From contig LT629764.1 in NCBI GenBank assembly GCA_900105225.1, positions 32,098-96,097 on the forward strand: 64,000 nt of DNA, in the 5' to 3' direction. This DNA is from Paenibacillaceae bacterium GAS479. Lineage in GTDB: Bacteria > Bacillota > Bacilli > Paenibacillales > Paenibacillaceae. Both the position numbers and the translations under genes were made by a program. The notes under the pieces were generated by a model. The model did not search any database, was not told the DNA's origin, and saw only the letters and a list, made by a program, of their open reading frames with translations. Of this stretch, positions 8,296 to 17,137 are shown one piece after another (within the stretch, counting starts at the first letter, position 1; each line of letters starts with the position of its first letter).

Positions 8296-9529
8296 CGGAT
8301 TAACCGGCATGTGCGTCGCGACATATCGCGTGCATGATGATGGGGCTGATTTTGCCAAAAAAGCTCTGTCCATCGCAGTTGGCCTAACAGTCGGCAGCTG
8401 GACCGATCTTCCTGAACTGCGCAAAGCAGAGATGGAAAAACATCTCGGCCGAGTGCTGTCAGTACAGGAGCATGCAGGCGACGGCTCTCCCGGGGGCCGC
8501 CACGCCGATATTCGCATTGCCTACCCGGACATCAACTTCAGCCGGGATATTCCGGCGCTGCTCGTAACGGTATTCGGCAAACTCTCGATGGACGGCCGCG
8601 TTAAGCTGATCGATCTTGACGTATCAGAAGGCTTCCAAAGCGCATTCCCCGGTCCGAAGTTCGGCATCCAGGGTGTGCGCGGCCTGCTCGGCGTCCATGA
8701 TCGCCCGCTGCTGATGAGCATTTTCAAATCTGTTATCGGCCATGATCTTAAAGGGCTGGAAGAGCAATTCTACCAGCAGGCCCTAGGCGGAGTTGACCTA
8801 ATTAAAGATGACGAGATTCTGTTCGAAAATGCCGAAACGGGCATCGATCGGCGTGTATCCGTCTGTATGGAAGCGGCCCGCAGAGCGTCGGAGCAGACGG
8901 GACAAAAGCTGCTCTACGCCGTCAATCTGACTGGCCCTACGAGCAAACTTGCCGATCAAGCTCGCCGCGCTATCGCGGAGGGCGCAAACGCACTGCTGTT
9001 CAATGTGCTCGCCTATGGTTACGATGCTCTGCATGAGCTGAGCGCCGACTCCACGATTAATGTGCCGATCGCAGCGCATCCAGCGCTGGCTGGCGCGTTT
9101 TATCCATCGCCGCATTACGGCATCGCCGCCCCGCTCTTGCTCGGCAAGCTGATGCGACTCGCTGGCGCGGATCTTGTGCTGTTCCCATCGCCATACGGCT
9201 CCGTCGTTATGCCAAAGGAAGAAAACTTGGCCATCCGCGAGGCATTGCTCGATGAAACTAGACCGTTGCGGACCAGTTTCCCTGTTCCTTCCGCTGGCAT
9301 CCATCCTGGACTCGTGCCGCTGATTGTGCGCGATTTCGGTCTGGATTCCGTCGTTAATGCCGGCGGCGGCGTACATGGCCATCCCGGAGGCGCAGCCGCC
9401 GGCGGACAGGCATTCCGCCAAGCTATAACAGCGGCGATGAGCGGAGTTCCGCTTCAGCAAGCTGCAGCCGAGCCAGGCAATGAAGCACTGCGTGCAGCTG
9501 TGGAAGCTTGGGGCGTTCGCGAAGCTTAA
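8276..9529 (+). CDS. mtnW: 2,3-diketo-5-methylthiopentyl-1-phosphate enolase (RuBisCO-like protein)
   Basis: The 417-residue product is a RuBisCO-like protein of the methionine salvage pathway, enolising diketo-methylthiopentyl phosphate. The activating lysine that is carbamylated for Mg2+ binding is Lys177 in GGVDLIKDDE, and a C-terminal phosphate-binding region reads VNAGGGVHGHPGGAAAGGQA. The start is taken as GTG 8276, eight bases after AAAGGAG; this overlaps the end of proC by 20 bases and implies translational coupling. MtnX and mtnB follow directly. Confidence 0.95.
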   Translation: MTNTNLNGLTGMCVATYRVHDDGADFAKKALSIAVGLTVGSWTDLPELRKAEMEKHLGRVLSVQEHAGDGSPGGRHADIRIAYPDINFSRDIPALLVTVFGKLSMDGRVKLIDLDVSEGFQSAFPGPKFGIQGVRGLLGVHDRPLLMSIFKSVIGHDLKGLEEQFYQQALGGVDLIKDDEILFENAETGIDRRVSVCMEAARRASEQTGQKLLYAVNLTGPTSKLADQARRAIAEGANALLFNVLAYGYDALHELSADSTINVPIAAHPALAGAFYPSPHYGIAAPLLLGKLMRLAGADLVLFPSPYGSVVMPKEENLAIREALLDETRPLRTSFPVPSAGIHPGLVPLIVRDFGLDSVVNAGGGVHGHPGGAAAGGQAFRQAITAAMSGVPLQQAAAEPGNEALRAAVEAWGVREA

Positions 9530-9561
9530 GCAAATGCATTTACGAAAGAAGGCATAAAGGC

Positions 9562-10296
9562 ATGAATCATGAATCAGTCCACGGAGGAGCAGCTGTACAT
9601 ACGGAGGTTTCCTCTGCGGCCAAAAAACGCGTTATCTTCTGCGACTTCGACGGAACGATAACCGAAAATGATAATATCATCGCAATTATTAAGCATTTCA
9701 ACCCCGAGGGTTGGGAAACGCTTGTGAAAGATACGATTGAACAGAGAATGTCTATCCAACAAGGAGTGGGCGAATTGTTCCGCCTGCTCCCCACTTCCAT
9801 GAAGGAAGAGGTCATCCGTTTCTCTATCAGCAATGCCGTTATTCGCGCTGGGTTCCAAGAGCTGCTGGACTATTGCCATGAGGAAGAGATCGAATTTTTC
9901 GTGACGAGCGGTGGCATTGACTTTTTTGTATATCCGCTGCTGCAGCCATTCGGTATTCCTCAAGATCATATCTATTGCAACCGTGCAGATTTTACCGGTG
10001 AGAGAATCGAGATTCTGTGGCCCCATTCCTGCGATGAGCATTGTCCAAATGGCGGCTGCGGCATGTGCAAAACAGCGGTCATACGCCGTTATCCGGCCGA
10101 GTCCTATGAACGGATTCTAATCGGCGACAGCATCACCGACTTCGAAGGCGCGAAGCTGGCCGATCAAGTGTACTCCCGCTCCCATCTTACGACCAAATGC
10201 CGTGAGCTCAACCTTCCACACCATGAATTCGCTACCTTCCATGATGTAGTGGCCAGCCTGAAGGAGCGCCAGCACTCCAAGAAAGAAGGGATTTAA
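9562..10296 (+). CDS. mtnX: 2-hydroxy-3-keto-5-methylthiopentenyl-1-phosphate phosphatase
   Basis: This HAD-family phosphatase of 244 residues dephosphorylates the MtnW product. Motif I is CDFDGTITEND with nucleophile Asp28 and acid Asp30, and motif III/IV reads LIGDSITDFEGA. A cluster of cysteines (CDEHCPNGGCGMCK) is typical of this subgroup and probably structural. The ATG at 9562 is preferred over the longer frame, which would overlap mtnW. The gene stops one base before mtnB. Confidence 0.94.
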   Translation: MNHESVHGGAAVHTEVSSAAKKRVIFCDFDGTITENDNIIAIIKHFNPEGWETLVKDTIEQRMSIQQGVGELFRLLPTSMKEEVIRFSISNAVIRAGFQELLDYCHEEEIEFFVTSGGIDFFVYPLLQPFGIPQDHIYCNRADFTGERIEILWPHSCDEHCPNGGCGMCKTAVIRRYPAESYERILIGDSITDFEGAKLADQVYSRSHLTTKCRELNLPHHEFATFHDVVASLKERQHSKKEGI

Positions 10297-10297
10297 C

Positions 10298-10957
10298 ATG
10301 TCATTTCAGGAATTCCAACCGAAGCTTGAGGAAAAACAGCGCGCATATGCCGAGCTGGCCGAGGTGAAAGAGCTATTCGCCTCTCGCGGCTGGTTCGCCG
10401 GGACAAGCGGTAATTTATCCGTGCGCGTTGGGGACTACAACCCGGGCAGCTTCCAGTTCGCCATTACAGCGAGTGGCAAGGATAAGTCCAAGCATACGCC
10501 TGAGGACTACCTGCTCGTCGACCAGAATGGCAAGCCTTGCGAGTCCACCGCACTGAAGCCCTCTGCCGAAACGTTGATCCATTGCGAAATTTATCGTTTG
10601 ACTGGAGCAGGAGCTATTTTCCATATTCATTCCATCTTCAGCAATGTCATCTCGGAATGGTTCTGGGAGCGCCGCTCCGTGCCCGTCACTGGCGTTGAGC
10701 TGATCAAAGGACTCGGCATTTGGGAGGAAGAAGCTCATATCGAGATTCCCATCGTGCCTAACTTTGCCGATATTCCGCGCATCGTACCCGAAATTACCGA
10801 TGTGCTGAACCCTCGCCTGCCAGGCGTGCTGCTGCGCAAACACGGCATTTATGCTTGGGGAGCAGATGCCTTTGAGGCAAAGCGTCACCTGGAATCGTTT
10901 GAATTCCTGTTTGAATACGTGTACCGCTGGGAGCTGCTGAACAAAGGCCGCGCTTAA
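10298..10957 (+). CDS. mtnB: Methylthioribulose-1-phosphate dehydratase
   Basis: A class II aldolase/adducin-family protein of 219 residues that dehydrates methylthioribulose 1-phosphate. Zinc-ligand histidines are visible as His109 and His111 in IFHIHSIF and His182 in LLRKHGIYAWG, and the N-terminal AGTSGNLSVRV motif is canonical. It begins two bases after the mtnX stop. MtnB is the last gene of the run; mtnK, mtnA and mtnD are not in this window, so the pathway must be completed elsewhere. Confidence 0.95.
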   Translation: MSFQEFQPKLEEKQRAYAELAEVKELFASRGWFAGTSGNLSVRVGDYNPGSFQFAITASGKDKSKHTPEDYLLVDQNGKPCESTALKPSAETLIHCEIYRLTGAGAIFHIHSIFSNVISEWFWERRSVPVTGVELIKGLGIWEEEAHIEIPIVPNFADIPRIVPEITDVLNPRLPGVLLRKHGIYAWGADAFEAKRHLESFEFLFEYVYRWELLNKGRA

Positions 10958-10990
10958 ATATCCCTACCGAACGGACGCACTTAATCGAAA

Positions 10991-11037
10991 ACAAGCCGTC
11001 CTGGCGAAGATAACTTCGCTAGTGACGGCTTGTTTTA
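10991..11037 (+). terminator. Terminator of the proBAC-mtnWXB run
   Basis: ACAAGCCGTC pairs with GACGGCTTGT around an inner GCGAAG/CTTCGC stem, followed by TTTTATTTA. It lies 33 bases after the mtnB stop. Confidence 0.9.
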
Positions 11038-11094
11038 TTTACTCCTTCATTCCTCTTCTTGTCTGCTTCTTCGCCCCATACAACTCCTCTACAA

Positions 11095-12492
11095 CTACAC
11101 ATAGTCTGCTGCGCTGATTAGCCTTTCCACTCCCTCTTCCAGGCTTTTTTCCCCGAGCAGCGAGTAGCTGAGGCGAATCCAATTATCCATCTCTCCGTTT
11201 GGATCACAGATGCTGCCGGGTACAAAGGCAACGGACTGATCCAGGCCGCGAGCTAACAATAGCTCGGCCGATACGCCTTCAGGCAGCCGCACCCACAAAT
11301 TCAATCCCCCGTCCGGACTTTCCCACTGCCAGCCAGACCGTGCCAAAACGCGTTCCATCGCCTCTTTGCGCAACCGCACAGCAAGCCGCAGCTTCACGAT
11401 ATGCTCCTGCATCCGGGCTGAGAAAAAGAAGGAGTGGAATATTTTCTGCCCGAGCAGCGGAGTTCCGGCATCGGACAGCGCTTTGAGCGGGAAGATTGCC
11501 TCCATGACGGAAGGACGTGCAAGAAGAAAAGAAATGCGGAGGCCAGGGGCGATATATTTGCTGTAGCTGCGAATATATACGACAAAACCTTCCGTGTCGT
11601 AATAGAACATTGGCGGTGGCGGAGGGTTATCGAAATAGAGATCATAATACACATCATCTTCGATCAAAATGCAGGAATAACGCTCCGCCAGCTCGATCAG
11701 CGCTTTTCGCTGATGGATCGGAACCGTATAACCGGTAGGGTTATGGAAAGTCGGATTCAGATAAAACATCCGGGGTTTTTCAAGCCGCATCAGCACCTCC
11801 ACCCGCTCCATATCAAACCCTTCAGGGGTAAGCTCCACTGGAAGCATGCGAATTCCTTGCTGCTGAAAAATATCAATCGCTGGACTGTACGTTGGCCGCT
11901 CGACCATCACTTTATCCCCTGGTTTCATCAAAGCTCGGGATACGAGATCGATCGCTTGTGAAGAACCGGAAGTAACCATAATTTCATCCGCATTGACCTC
12001 AATCCCATATCGATCCTGGAAATATTCTGCCATCGCCTCCCTTAAGGAGAGATCACCCATTACGGTCGAGTATGTGCTCAGCACCATCGGGTGCTGATCC
12101 AGCACCTCTTTGGCGTGGCTGGCAAGAAAACGGTTCGGAAGAAGCGCGGGATCAAGCAGAGCCTCGGACATGCGATATTTCACAGGCATGCGGTGGATAT
12201 CAGATAATCGGCTGCGATTGCGATACCCTGGTCTAGCGGCATATGCCCAGTGCTCTTCATGCCCTAGTTCAGAGTCTCCCTTGCCTGAGTCACGGCTTCT
12301 CACAAAATAACCGGATCGGTACTTGGCTTCCAGCAATCCCGCTTGTTCTAGCCGGTTGTACGCCTTCAGCACCGTTAATCGATGCACGCCTAGCCGTTCC
12401 GCCATAACGCGAACCGAAGGAACGCGCTCCCCTTCCTTCCATTCTCCAGTTCTTACTCCTTCCAGAACTGCCTGCTCAACCTTAAGCCTCAT
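11095..12492 (-). CDS. MocR/PdxR-type GntR regulator with aminotransferase domain
   Basis: An N-terminal GntR winged helix (ERVPSVRVMAERLGVHRLTV) is joined to a fold-type I aminotransferase domain with the PLP lysine in SYSKYIAPGLRISF and the YLNPTFHNPTGYTV motif. Such proteins sense PLP or an amino compound and usually control a divergent gene, here the DMT exporter. The frame is open back to 12654, but a TTGACA-16-TATGAT promoter at 12644-12672 would start transcription after those upstream codons. The ATG at 12492, with GGAG nine bases ahead, gives 465 residues. A start at 12624 is also possible. Effector unknown. Confidence 0.88.
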   Translation of the reverse strand: MRLKVEQAVLEGVRTGEWKEGERVPSVRVMAERLGVHRLTVLKAYNRLEQAGLLEAKYRSGYFVRSRDSGKGDSELGHEEHWAYAARPGYRNRSRLSDIHRMPVKYRMSEALLDPALLPNRFLASHAKEVLDQHPMVLSTYSTVMGDLSLREAMAEYFQDRYGIEVNADEIMVTSGSSQAIDLVSRALMKPGDKVMVERPTYSPAIDIFQQQGIRMLPVELTPEGFDMERVEVLMRLEKPRMFYLNPTFHNPTGYTVPIHQRKALIELAERYSCILIEDDVYYDLYFDNPPPPPMFYYDTEGFVVYIRSYSKYIAPGLRISFLLARPSVMEAIFPLKALSDAGTPLLGQKIFHSFFFSARMQEHIVKLRLAVRLRKEAMERVLARSGWQWESPDGGLNLWVRLPEGVSAELLLARGLDQSVAFVPGSICDPNGEMDNWIRLSYSLLGEKSLEEGVERLISAADYV

Positions 12493-12643
12493 AGAACTCG
12501 ACTCCGATTGGTTAAGATGTCCTTTCTCGATTTTACTTCCATGTTGTTCACGTTGTTCACGCTCTTCATCGGCTTCATGCTGTTCAATCGGTTCCAAAGC
12601 CCACCTTCTCTCCTGACAATCCATCCAGCCGCCATCTGGTCTA

Positions 12644-12672
12644 ATCATAAACAATCTGTTCTATCTGTCAAC
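12644..12672 (-). promoter_or_regulatory. Promoter of the MocR-type gene
   Basis: On the minus strand TTGACA (12672-12667), 16 bases and TATGAT (12649-12644) form a near-consensus promoter that overlaps the region upstream of the divergent transporter. This arrangement allows autoregulation and helps choose a downstream start codon. Confidence 0.6.
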
Positions 12673-12709
12673 TGATATGATGCGGGTTATAAGAAAGGGA
12701 GGCTGCAAT

Positions 12710-13627
12710 ATGGTTTGGTTCAATTATGTTCTTATGTGCGCTGTATTCGGCACCACATTCCTAGCCATTAAGATGGGCGTGGAAGCGGGGCTGCCGCCTT
12801 TTCTGTCGGCAGGCATTCGGTTTGTTGCGGCGGGGGGCATCCTTTTTGCATGGCTATGTTTAAGGGGCAAAACATCCCTCTCGCTGTTATGGCGCAAAGA
12901 AGTGCTGCTGATTGCAGCGGGCAGTACGTTTACGACGTTCTCAGCCTTGTACTGGGCGGAGCAGCATATTGAATCCGGCATGGCCGCCGTGCTGTCTGCT
13001 ACCGGTCCAATTGTCATTATGCTCATGCAATCCTTAGCCATGAAACAGTCTACCACTCGATTGGACAAAATAGGCTGCGCTTTAGGCTTCATAGGTGTAA
13101 TAGTGCTCATGCTGCCAAAACTGACAGGAGGCAGCGACACCTTATGGTTGATTGCCTGTGTGCTTGTTCTGCTCGCACAACTCGGTTATGGAGCCGGAAG
13201 TCTTTTGACGCGCCGAATGCTTCTGCGAGAACCGGAACTGTCCCCCGTTGTTTTAAACTCAGCGCAAATGATCGCCGGAGGAACCGGACTGCTCCTGATC
13301 TCTCTTTTCGCAGAAAATCCGTCCTCCGCATCGATCGATCCCCTGCCCGCAGCAGGCTCGTTGTTGTATCTAATTGTGGTCGGATCCATGCTTGGCCATA
13401 GCCTCTATGCCTGGTTGATTAAAGCAACTAACGCTTTTTTCCCTTCCACTTGGCTCTATGTATCGCCTATAATTGCTCTCAGTCTTGGCGCAATTATATT
13501 CCAAGAGCAAATAACTATTGTCTCCGTTGGCGGAAGCTTACTGGTGCTGGCAGGCATCGTAGCTCCGAAGCTGAAGGAAATAAAGGCAACTATTAATAAA
13601 CCTGTCCCTTCCAAAAAAGCGGCTTAG
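12710..13627 (+). CDS. DMT-superfamily (EamA) exporter
   Basis: The 305-residue product has about ten hydrophobic segments in two EamA repeats, beginning MVWFNYVLMCAVFGTTFLAI and with the second repeat near GYGAGSLLTRRM. Family members export amino acids and other metabolites from the cytoplasm. The ATG at 12710 follows AAAGGGAGG. It is divergent from the MocR-type regulator, a frequent regulator-transporter pairing, so its substrate may be an amino acid or amine recognised by that regulator. Substrate is not evident from sequence. Confidence 0.9.
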   Translation: MVWFNYVLMCAVFGTTFLAIKMGVEAGLPPFLSAGIRFVAAGGILFAWLCLRGKTSLSLLWRKEVLLIAAGSTFTTFSALYWAEQHIESGMAAVLSATGPIVIMLMQSLAMKQSTTRLDKIGCALGFIGVIVLMLPKLTGGSDTLWLIACVLVLLAQLGYGAGSLLTRRMLLREPELSPVVLNSAQMIAGGTGLLLISLFAENPSSASIDPLPAAGSLLYLIVVGSMLGHSLYAWLIKATNAFFPSTWLYVSPIIALSLGAIIFQEQITIVSVGGSLLVLAGIVAPKLKEIKATINKPVPSKKAA

Positions 13628-14085
13628 ATTCCGGCCCAGATACGAAGCTGTTGAGATGCATTCAGTTCCGCTTCGAATGTTTGGAGCTCCGAATTTTGCA
13701 GCTTCATGTTAGAAAGCATCTCCTCCAATATGGAGGCAAGATCCATTTCCCCAAAAGCGACGGCGATTTCGGCTCGTGCAGCGAGCAGTCTTGCATGCCC
13801 GATGCCGGATTCGTCCTTCGCCTCTTTTAAGTCTTTATCGAGCGTTTTGGCCGCAGCTCGATCATTGGCGTAAATATCGCGCAGAAACCAGACCTGGTTC
13901 AGAATTTCATCGGTGGGCGTAGCTTGAGGTCAAGAGCCAATGATCTCCGTCTCGGACTTCTGAGAACCGGTACGGAAATGTCTCGTCGCGACAATTTCAA
14001 AACCGATCGCCCTGTAGAAAGCGACGCTTTCATCAACATTTTCACTGGGCAGCATGAGTTCAATACTTATCGATGATGGCTCCAT
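13624..14085 (-). pseudogene. Decayed VOC/glyoxalase-like gene with in-frame stop
   Basis: A good ribosome site (GGAGG) and ATG at 14085 open a frame that starts like a VOC-fold protein: SISIELMLPSENVDESVAFY then RAIGFEIVATRHF. A TGA at 13930-13932 stops it after 51 codons. The same frame then stays open for about 100 codons to 13624 with protein-like, helical, charged sequence ending QQLRIWAGI. This looks like either a gene broken by a single stop or two fused remnants. A VOC domain should be about 120 residues and its metal ligands are not all visible. The 3' end overlaps the exporter stop. Confidence 0.6.
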
Positions 14086-14122
14086 CTTCTCCATCCTCCA
14101 ACATTGAATTTCTTCCAAATTA

Positions 14123-14161
14123 AAAGATCCAAATGTGCATATACATGCCCTTTTGGATCTT
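14123..14161. terminator. Hairpin between VOC remnant and deaminase remnant
   Basis: AAAGATCCAAA pairs with TTTTGGATCTT across an 18-base loop and is followed on the plus strand by TCTTTTTTT. It separates the two pseudogenes and could stop transcripts in either direction. Confidence 0.55.
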
Positions 14162-14199
14162 CTTTTTTTGGATGGATATTCGACGATTTCATTTAACGA

Positions 14200-14228
14200 T
14201 AAAAGCCTGCTGACGGTTGTCAGCAGGC
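14200..14228 (-). terminator. Terminator after the deaminase remnant
   Basis: GCCTGCTGAC-GGTT-GTCAGCAGGC is a perfect 10-bp stem followed on the minus strand by TTTTATCG. It closes the minus-strand sugar cluster. Confidence 0.85.
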
Positions 14229-14299
14229 GGATCCGCAGTATGCAATGCAGCACAGGCATTCGCTTATGGCTGGTGCCATCGTCCTCCTACAAGCTTGCC

Positions 14300-14926
14300 T
14301 TAGGAGAACACCGCTTCACGCTTCGGAGCAGAAGCGATCGCATGCTGTGCATTCATCGCTTCAACGAGCATGAAGTTCGCCAGCTCCCCTTCCTTTGGCA
14401 TTAAGCTGCCCTGTGAAATATGCAGATAGGTTTGTAGTAGTTCTTCATCCGTAATCCAGCCGTGCTTCTCAGCCAGTCTAGATCCTCTTGCGAGCAGATC
14501 TCCATTGCCAAAAGGACTCCATGAATCGAGAATATCATCACAGCCTACATGCACGCGTACACCTTCGGCAATGAGTTGGTCAACGCGCGGCATCGGACGG
14601 TCGATCGGAACGCTAGTTATAATCGAAACATCAGCGGCCCGCAGCTGCTGAGTAAGCTCAAGTGATTCCGATTCCGTCACTTGACCTAAGCAATAGGCAT
14701 GGCTCACTGTGGAGCGTCCACCTTTATCGGCTTCAGCCGTCAAATCAGCCAAACGGCTGATCGTGTAAAGGCCCAGATGCCCAGGATCATGCAGATGCAG
14801 ATCGATTCCAGCATTGAACTCAGCGCTAAGCTCAAACATCGCCTCAAGACTGCGGTCGACCTGCCGGTCAAGACCTGCCGGATCAACACCGCCGACATAT
14901 TCCGCTCCTGCCCGCTTAAAAGACAT
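14300..14926 (-). pseudogene. Amidohydrolase/cytosine-deaminase-like protein, missing its N-terminal half
   Basis: The 208 residues match only the C-terminal half of a CodA-type amidohydrolase: the metal histidines in IDLHLHDPG, the TVSHAYCLG helix region and VGCDDILDSWSPFGNGDLL. Full-length enzymes of this type are about 400 residues, with an N-terminal metal site (HxH) that is absent here. Only 25 bases separate its start from the next gene upstream, so the missing part was deleted and not merely frameshifted. It is unlikely to be active. Former substrates would have been a pyrimidine or similar cyclic amidine. Confidence 0.7.
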
Positions 14927-14951
14927 TTCTCAATCCCGTATAGGCTTCCCG

Positions 14952-15839
14952 TTACGAGCGAAAGCCTTTCAAAAACTGTACGGCTGCGGCAATATCCTTC
15001 TCCGGCTGTGAGCCGACCTCGCGCTCAATCGTCAGGTAACCGGTGTATCCGATATCCTGCAGCGCTCTCAGATAGTTCGGCCAGTCTACCTTGCCCTCGC
15101 CAAGCGGCACCTCGCGGAAATCATCGCCTTCCTGAGCTTCAACCGCAAGCTTCTCATGGCTCATCGCTTCATGCTCGAAGCCGAGCATGCCATAAACTTT
15201 GCGAGGGTCCACATTTTCCTTGAGCTTAATACCGTCCTTGGCATGGGTGTGGACAATATAACTGCCCAATGTGTATACGCCTTGCACCGGGTCGTCGCCT
15301 GTCACCATGACCATATTGGCCGGATCAAAGTTGACGGACAGCCCGTTTGTGCTTAGCTTGTCGAGGAATTCTTTCAGATGCGCTGCACGCTCTGGACCTG
15401 TCTCAATCGCGAAGTAGGCGTTTTTGCTGCTTGCATAACGGCTGATCTCATCGCAAGCTTGCAGCATCGTTTGATAGATTTCACTGTTTTCATCATCTGG
15501 CACGATACCGATATGAGTAGTGACAATGTTACATCCCAAATCAAGCGCCAGATCTAGAATACGCTTGGATTTCTCGACCTTCCAGACGTTCTCTTTTTTA
15601 TCCTGGAAGCCATGTCCTGCCAAATCACCTACGAGCGCGGAAATGGTAAGGCCGAGAGATTCGATGTATTCGCGGAGCTCCCTGCGGTTGGCCGCATCGA
15701 GACGGTCCGGGTCCATTTCACCATCTACAGCATAGATTTGTACGCCGTCTGCGCCGACTTCTTTCGCCTTGCGCAGCCCTTCACGAACGCCTACCTGGAA
15801 GCTGTCCACAATAACGCCGATCGGATTCATAATAGCCAT
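14952..15839 (-). CDS. Sugar phosphate isomerase/epimerase-like TIM-barrel protein
   Basis: This 295-residue protein belongs to the xylose-isomerase-like/AP-endonuclease-2 fold. Conserved acidic and histidine metal-site segments are visible: VTTHIGIVPDD, FAIETGPE, VNFDPANMVM, IVHTHAKDG and YLTIEREVG. Members isomerise or epimerise sugars and inositol derivatives. It lies in the same minus-strand cluster as the dehydrogenase and second TIM barrel but is separated from them by 278 bases. A GCGG-type site (AAAGGCGG) precedes the ATG. The exact substrate is unknown. Confidence 0.85.
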   Translation of the reverse strand: MAIMNPIGVIVDSFQVGVREGLRKAKEVGADGVQIYAVDGEMDPDRLDAANRRELREYIESLGLTISALVGDLAGHGFQDKKENVWKVEKSKRILDLALDLGCNIVTTHIGIVPDDENSEIYQTMLQACDEISRYASSKNAYFAIETGPERAAHLKEFLDKLSTNGLSVNFDPANMVMVTGDDPVQGVYTLGSYIVHTHAKDGIKLKENVDPRKVYGMLGFEHEAMSHEKLAVEAQEGDDFREVPLGEGKVDWPNYLRALQDIGYTGYLTIEREVGSQPEKDIAAAVQFLKGFRS

Positions 15840-16117
15840 ATTAAAAACCGCCTTTACTCATAGTGTAAAATTACCGTTTCTCGATAGCGATGAATCTATA
15901 AAAGATGACTTAGGTTGCAGCACCGAAACCAGCTCCGATGAGCATATTCATCTGATAGTTCTATCTTAATAACCTATCGCCTAACGGACTAGAACTGCAT
16001 TGCCGAGTAGTTGGATTTTTGTGCGGAACGTAGGCGGAGCGTAGTCAGAACGCAAGCAGGAGCCCGCCGCAGATGCGGACGAGCTCCTGTTAGAACAAAT
16101 TCATTGGCGCTAGCTTC
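15840..16117 (-). other. Intergenic region with a hairpin
   Basis: This 278-base gap should hold the promoter of the downstream TIM-barrel gene. I see one hairpin at about 16057-16090 (AGGAGC...CCGC-AGAT-GCGG...GCTCCT), 28 bases after the dehydrogenase stop, without a clear T run; it may be a weak terminator. No gene or tRNA is evident. Confidence 0.4.
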
Positions 16118-17137
16118 TTAGCCGACCGTTACCCATTCTCCGCGCTGATCAGCGGAGGCGATTTCGGCGCGTACAATGGCGATAGTGTCCTTCGTGCTTT
16201 GACCGTCCGCTTCTTCAATCGGCGTGCCGTTCAGCAGAGATTCTACGAAATACTTGATTTCGTAATAGTACCCCTGGTTATCCGACAGCTCTGCGACATA
16301 ACCCGGAGCATCATTGGGATTCACGCGCAGCTGATTGTTGACGAACTGCAGATTACCATTTTGGAAAGTGACCCGGAAGCCCATCTCAAAGCCGAAATCG
16401 CCGTTCAGCGTCCAGTCCACCTGAGTGTGGATGACCGCTTCTTGCGGGTAACGATAATTCGTCGACACGATGTCATATCCGCTGCCTGGGATGACATTAA
16501 CTGCATTCGTGGAAACAGCTTCCGGCTTGCCGAACAGCCAGTTAACAACATCGGTATCATGCACATGCATGTCCAGAAGAGCACCGCCGCCTTTATCCTT
16601 TTCGAGCACCCAAGGGCCCCAAGTCGGTGTCCCGCCGCCGCGGTAGAAATAAGCATAGGTTACTTTTCCGAGTGAACCTTCGTCGATTAGCTTTTTCAGC
16701 TCAACGTAGGCTGGCCAGAAGCGCAGGCATTGGCCGATCAGCAGCGATTTACCAGCTTGCTCAGCTGCCTGAATCATCGCGTCACACTCATCTGTATCCA
16801 TCGCCATCGGCTTCTCGCATAATACATGCACGCCTGCTTCCAGGCATTGAACTGTCACCTGGCGGTGCAGGAAGGTTGGCAAAGTAATATCTACCGCGTC
16901 CAGATCCTCTTTTTCGAGCATCTCGGCAATGGAAGTATATTGGGCAAAAGCTGTCAAATCCACGACCGTACTGCCTGCGTCGAGATTGCCTCCGCCTCCG
17001 CCGCCCTGCAGCTTGACCGGGTCGGCGTCGCAGATTGCGACAACCTTAACCTGCACACCCTCCTGCTCCAGCCGCAAATAGTTTTCCAAATGGGCCCGTC
17101 CCATGAAGCCAAGTCCAATCATACCAATTCGAATCAT
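16118..17137 (-). CDS. Gfo/Idh/MocA-family oxidoreductase
   Basis: The 339-residue protein opens with the Rossmann motif IGMIGLGFMGRAHLENY and has the family signature HVLCEKPMAMD, in which the lysine is catalytic. The C-terminal sugar-binding domain includes DMHVHDTDVVNWLFG, whose histidine and aspartate are typical of inositol and sugar dehydrogenases. A short glycine run (LQGGGGGGNLD) sits after the NAD-binding core. It overlaps the upstream epimerase-like gene by one base (TAATG), so the two are translated together. It likely oxidises a sugar or cyclitol hydroxyl. Confidence 0.9.
   Translation of the reverse strand: MIRIGMIGLGFMGRAHLENYLRLEQEGVQVKVVAICDADPVKLQGGGGGGNLDAGSTVVDLTAFAQYTSIAEMLEKEDLDAVDITLPTFLHRQVTVQCLEAGVHVLCEKPMAMDTDECDAMIQAAEQAGKSLLIGQCLRFWPAYVELKKLIDEGSLGKVTYAYFYRGGGTPTWGPWVLEKDKGGGALLDMHVHDTDVVNWLFGKPEAVSTNAVNVIPGSGYDIVSTNYRYPQEAVIHTQVDWTLNGDFGFEMGFRVTFQNGNLQFVNNQLRVNPNDAPGYVAELSDNQGYYYEIKYFVESLLNGTPIEEADGQSTKDTIAIVRAEIASADQRGEWVTVG

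Noticed and set aside
12493..12654. Longer N-terminus of the MocR-type protein
   Set aside because: A strong promoter at 12644-12672 would start transcription after the first start codons and the extra residues are unlike the family.
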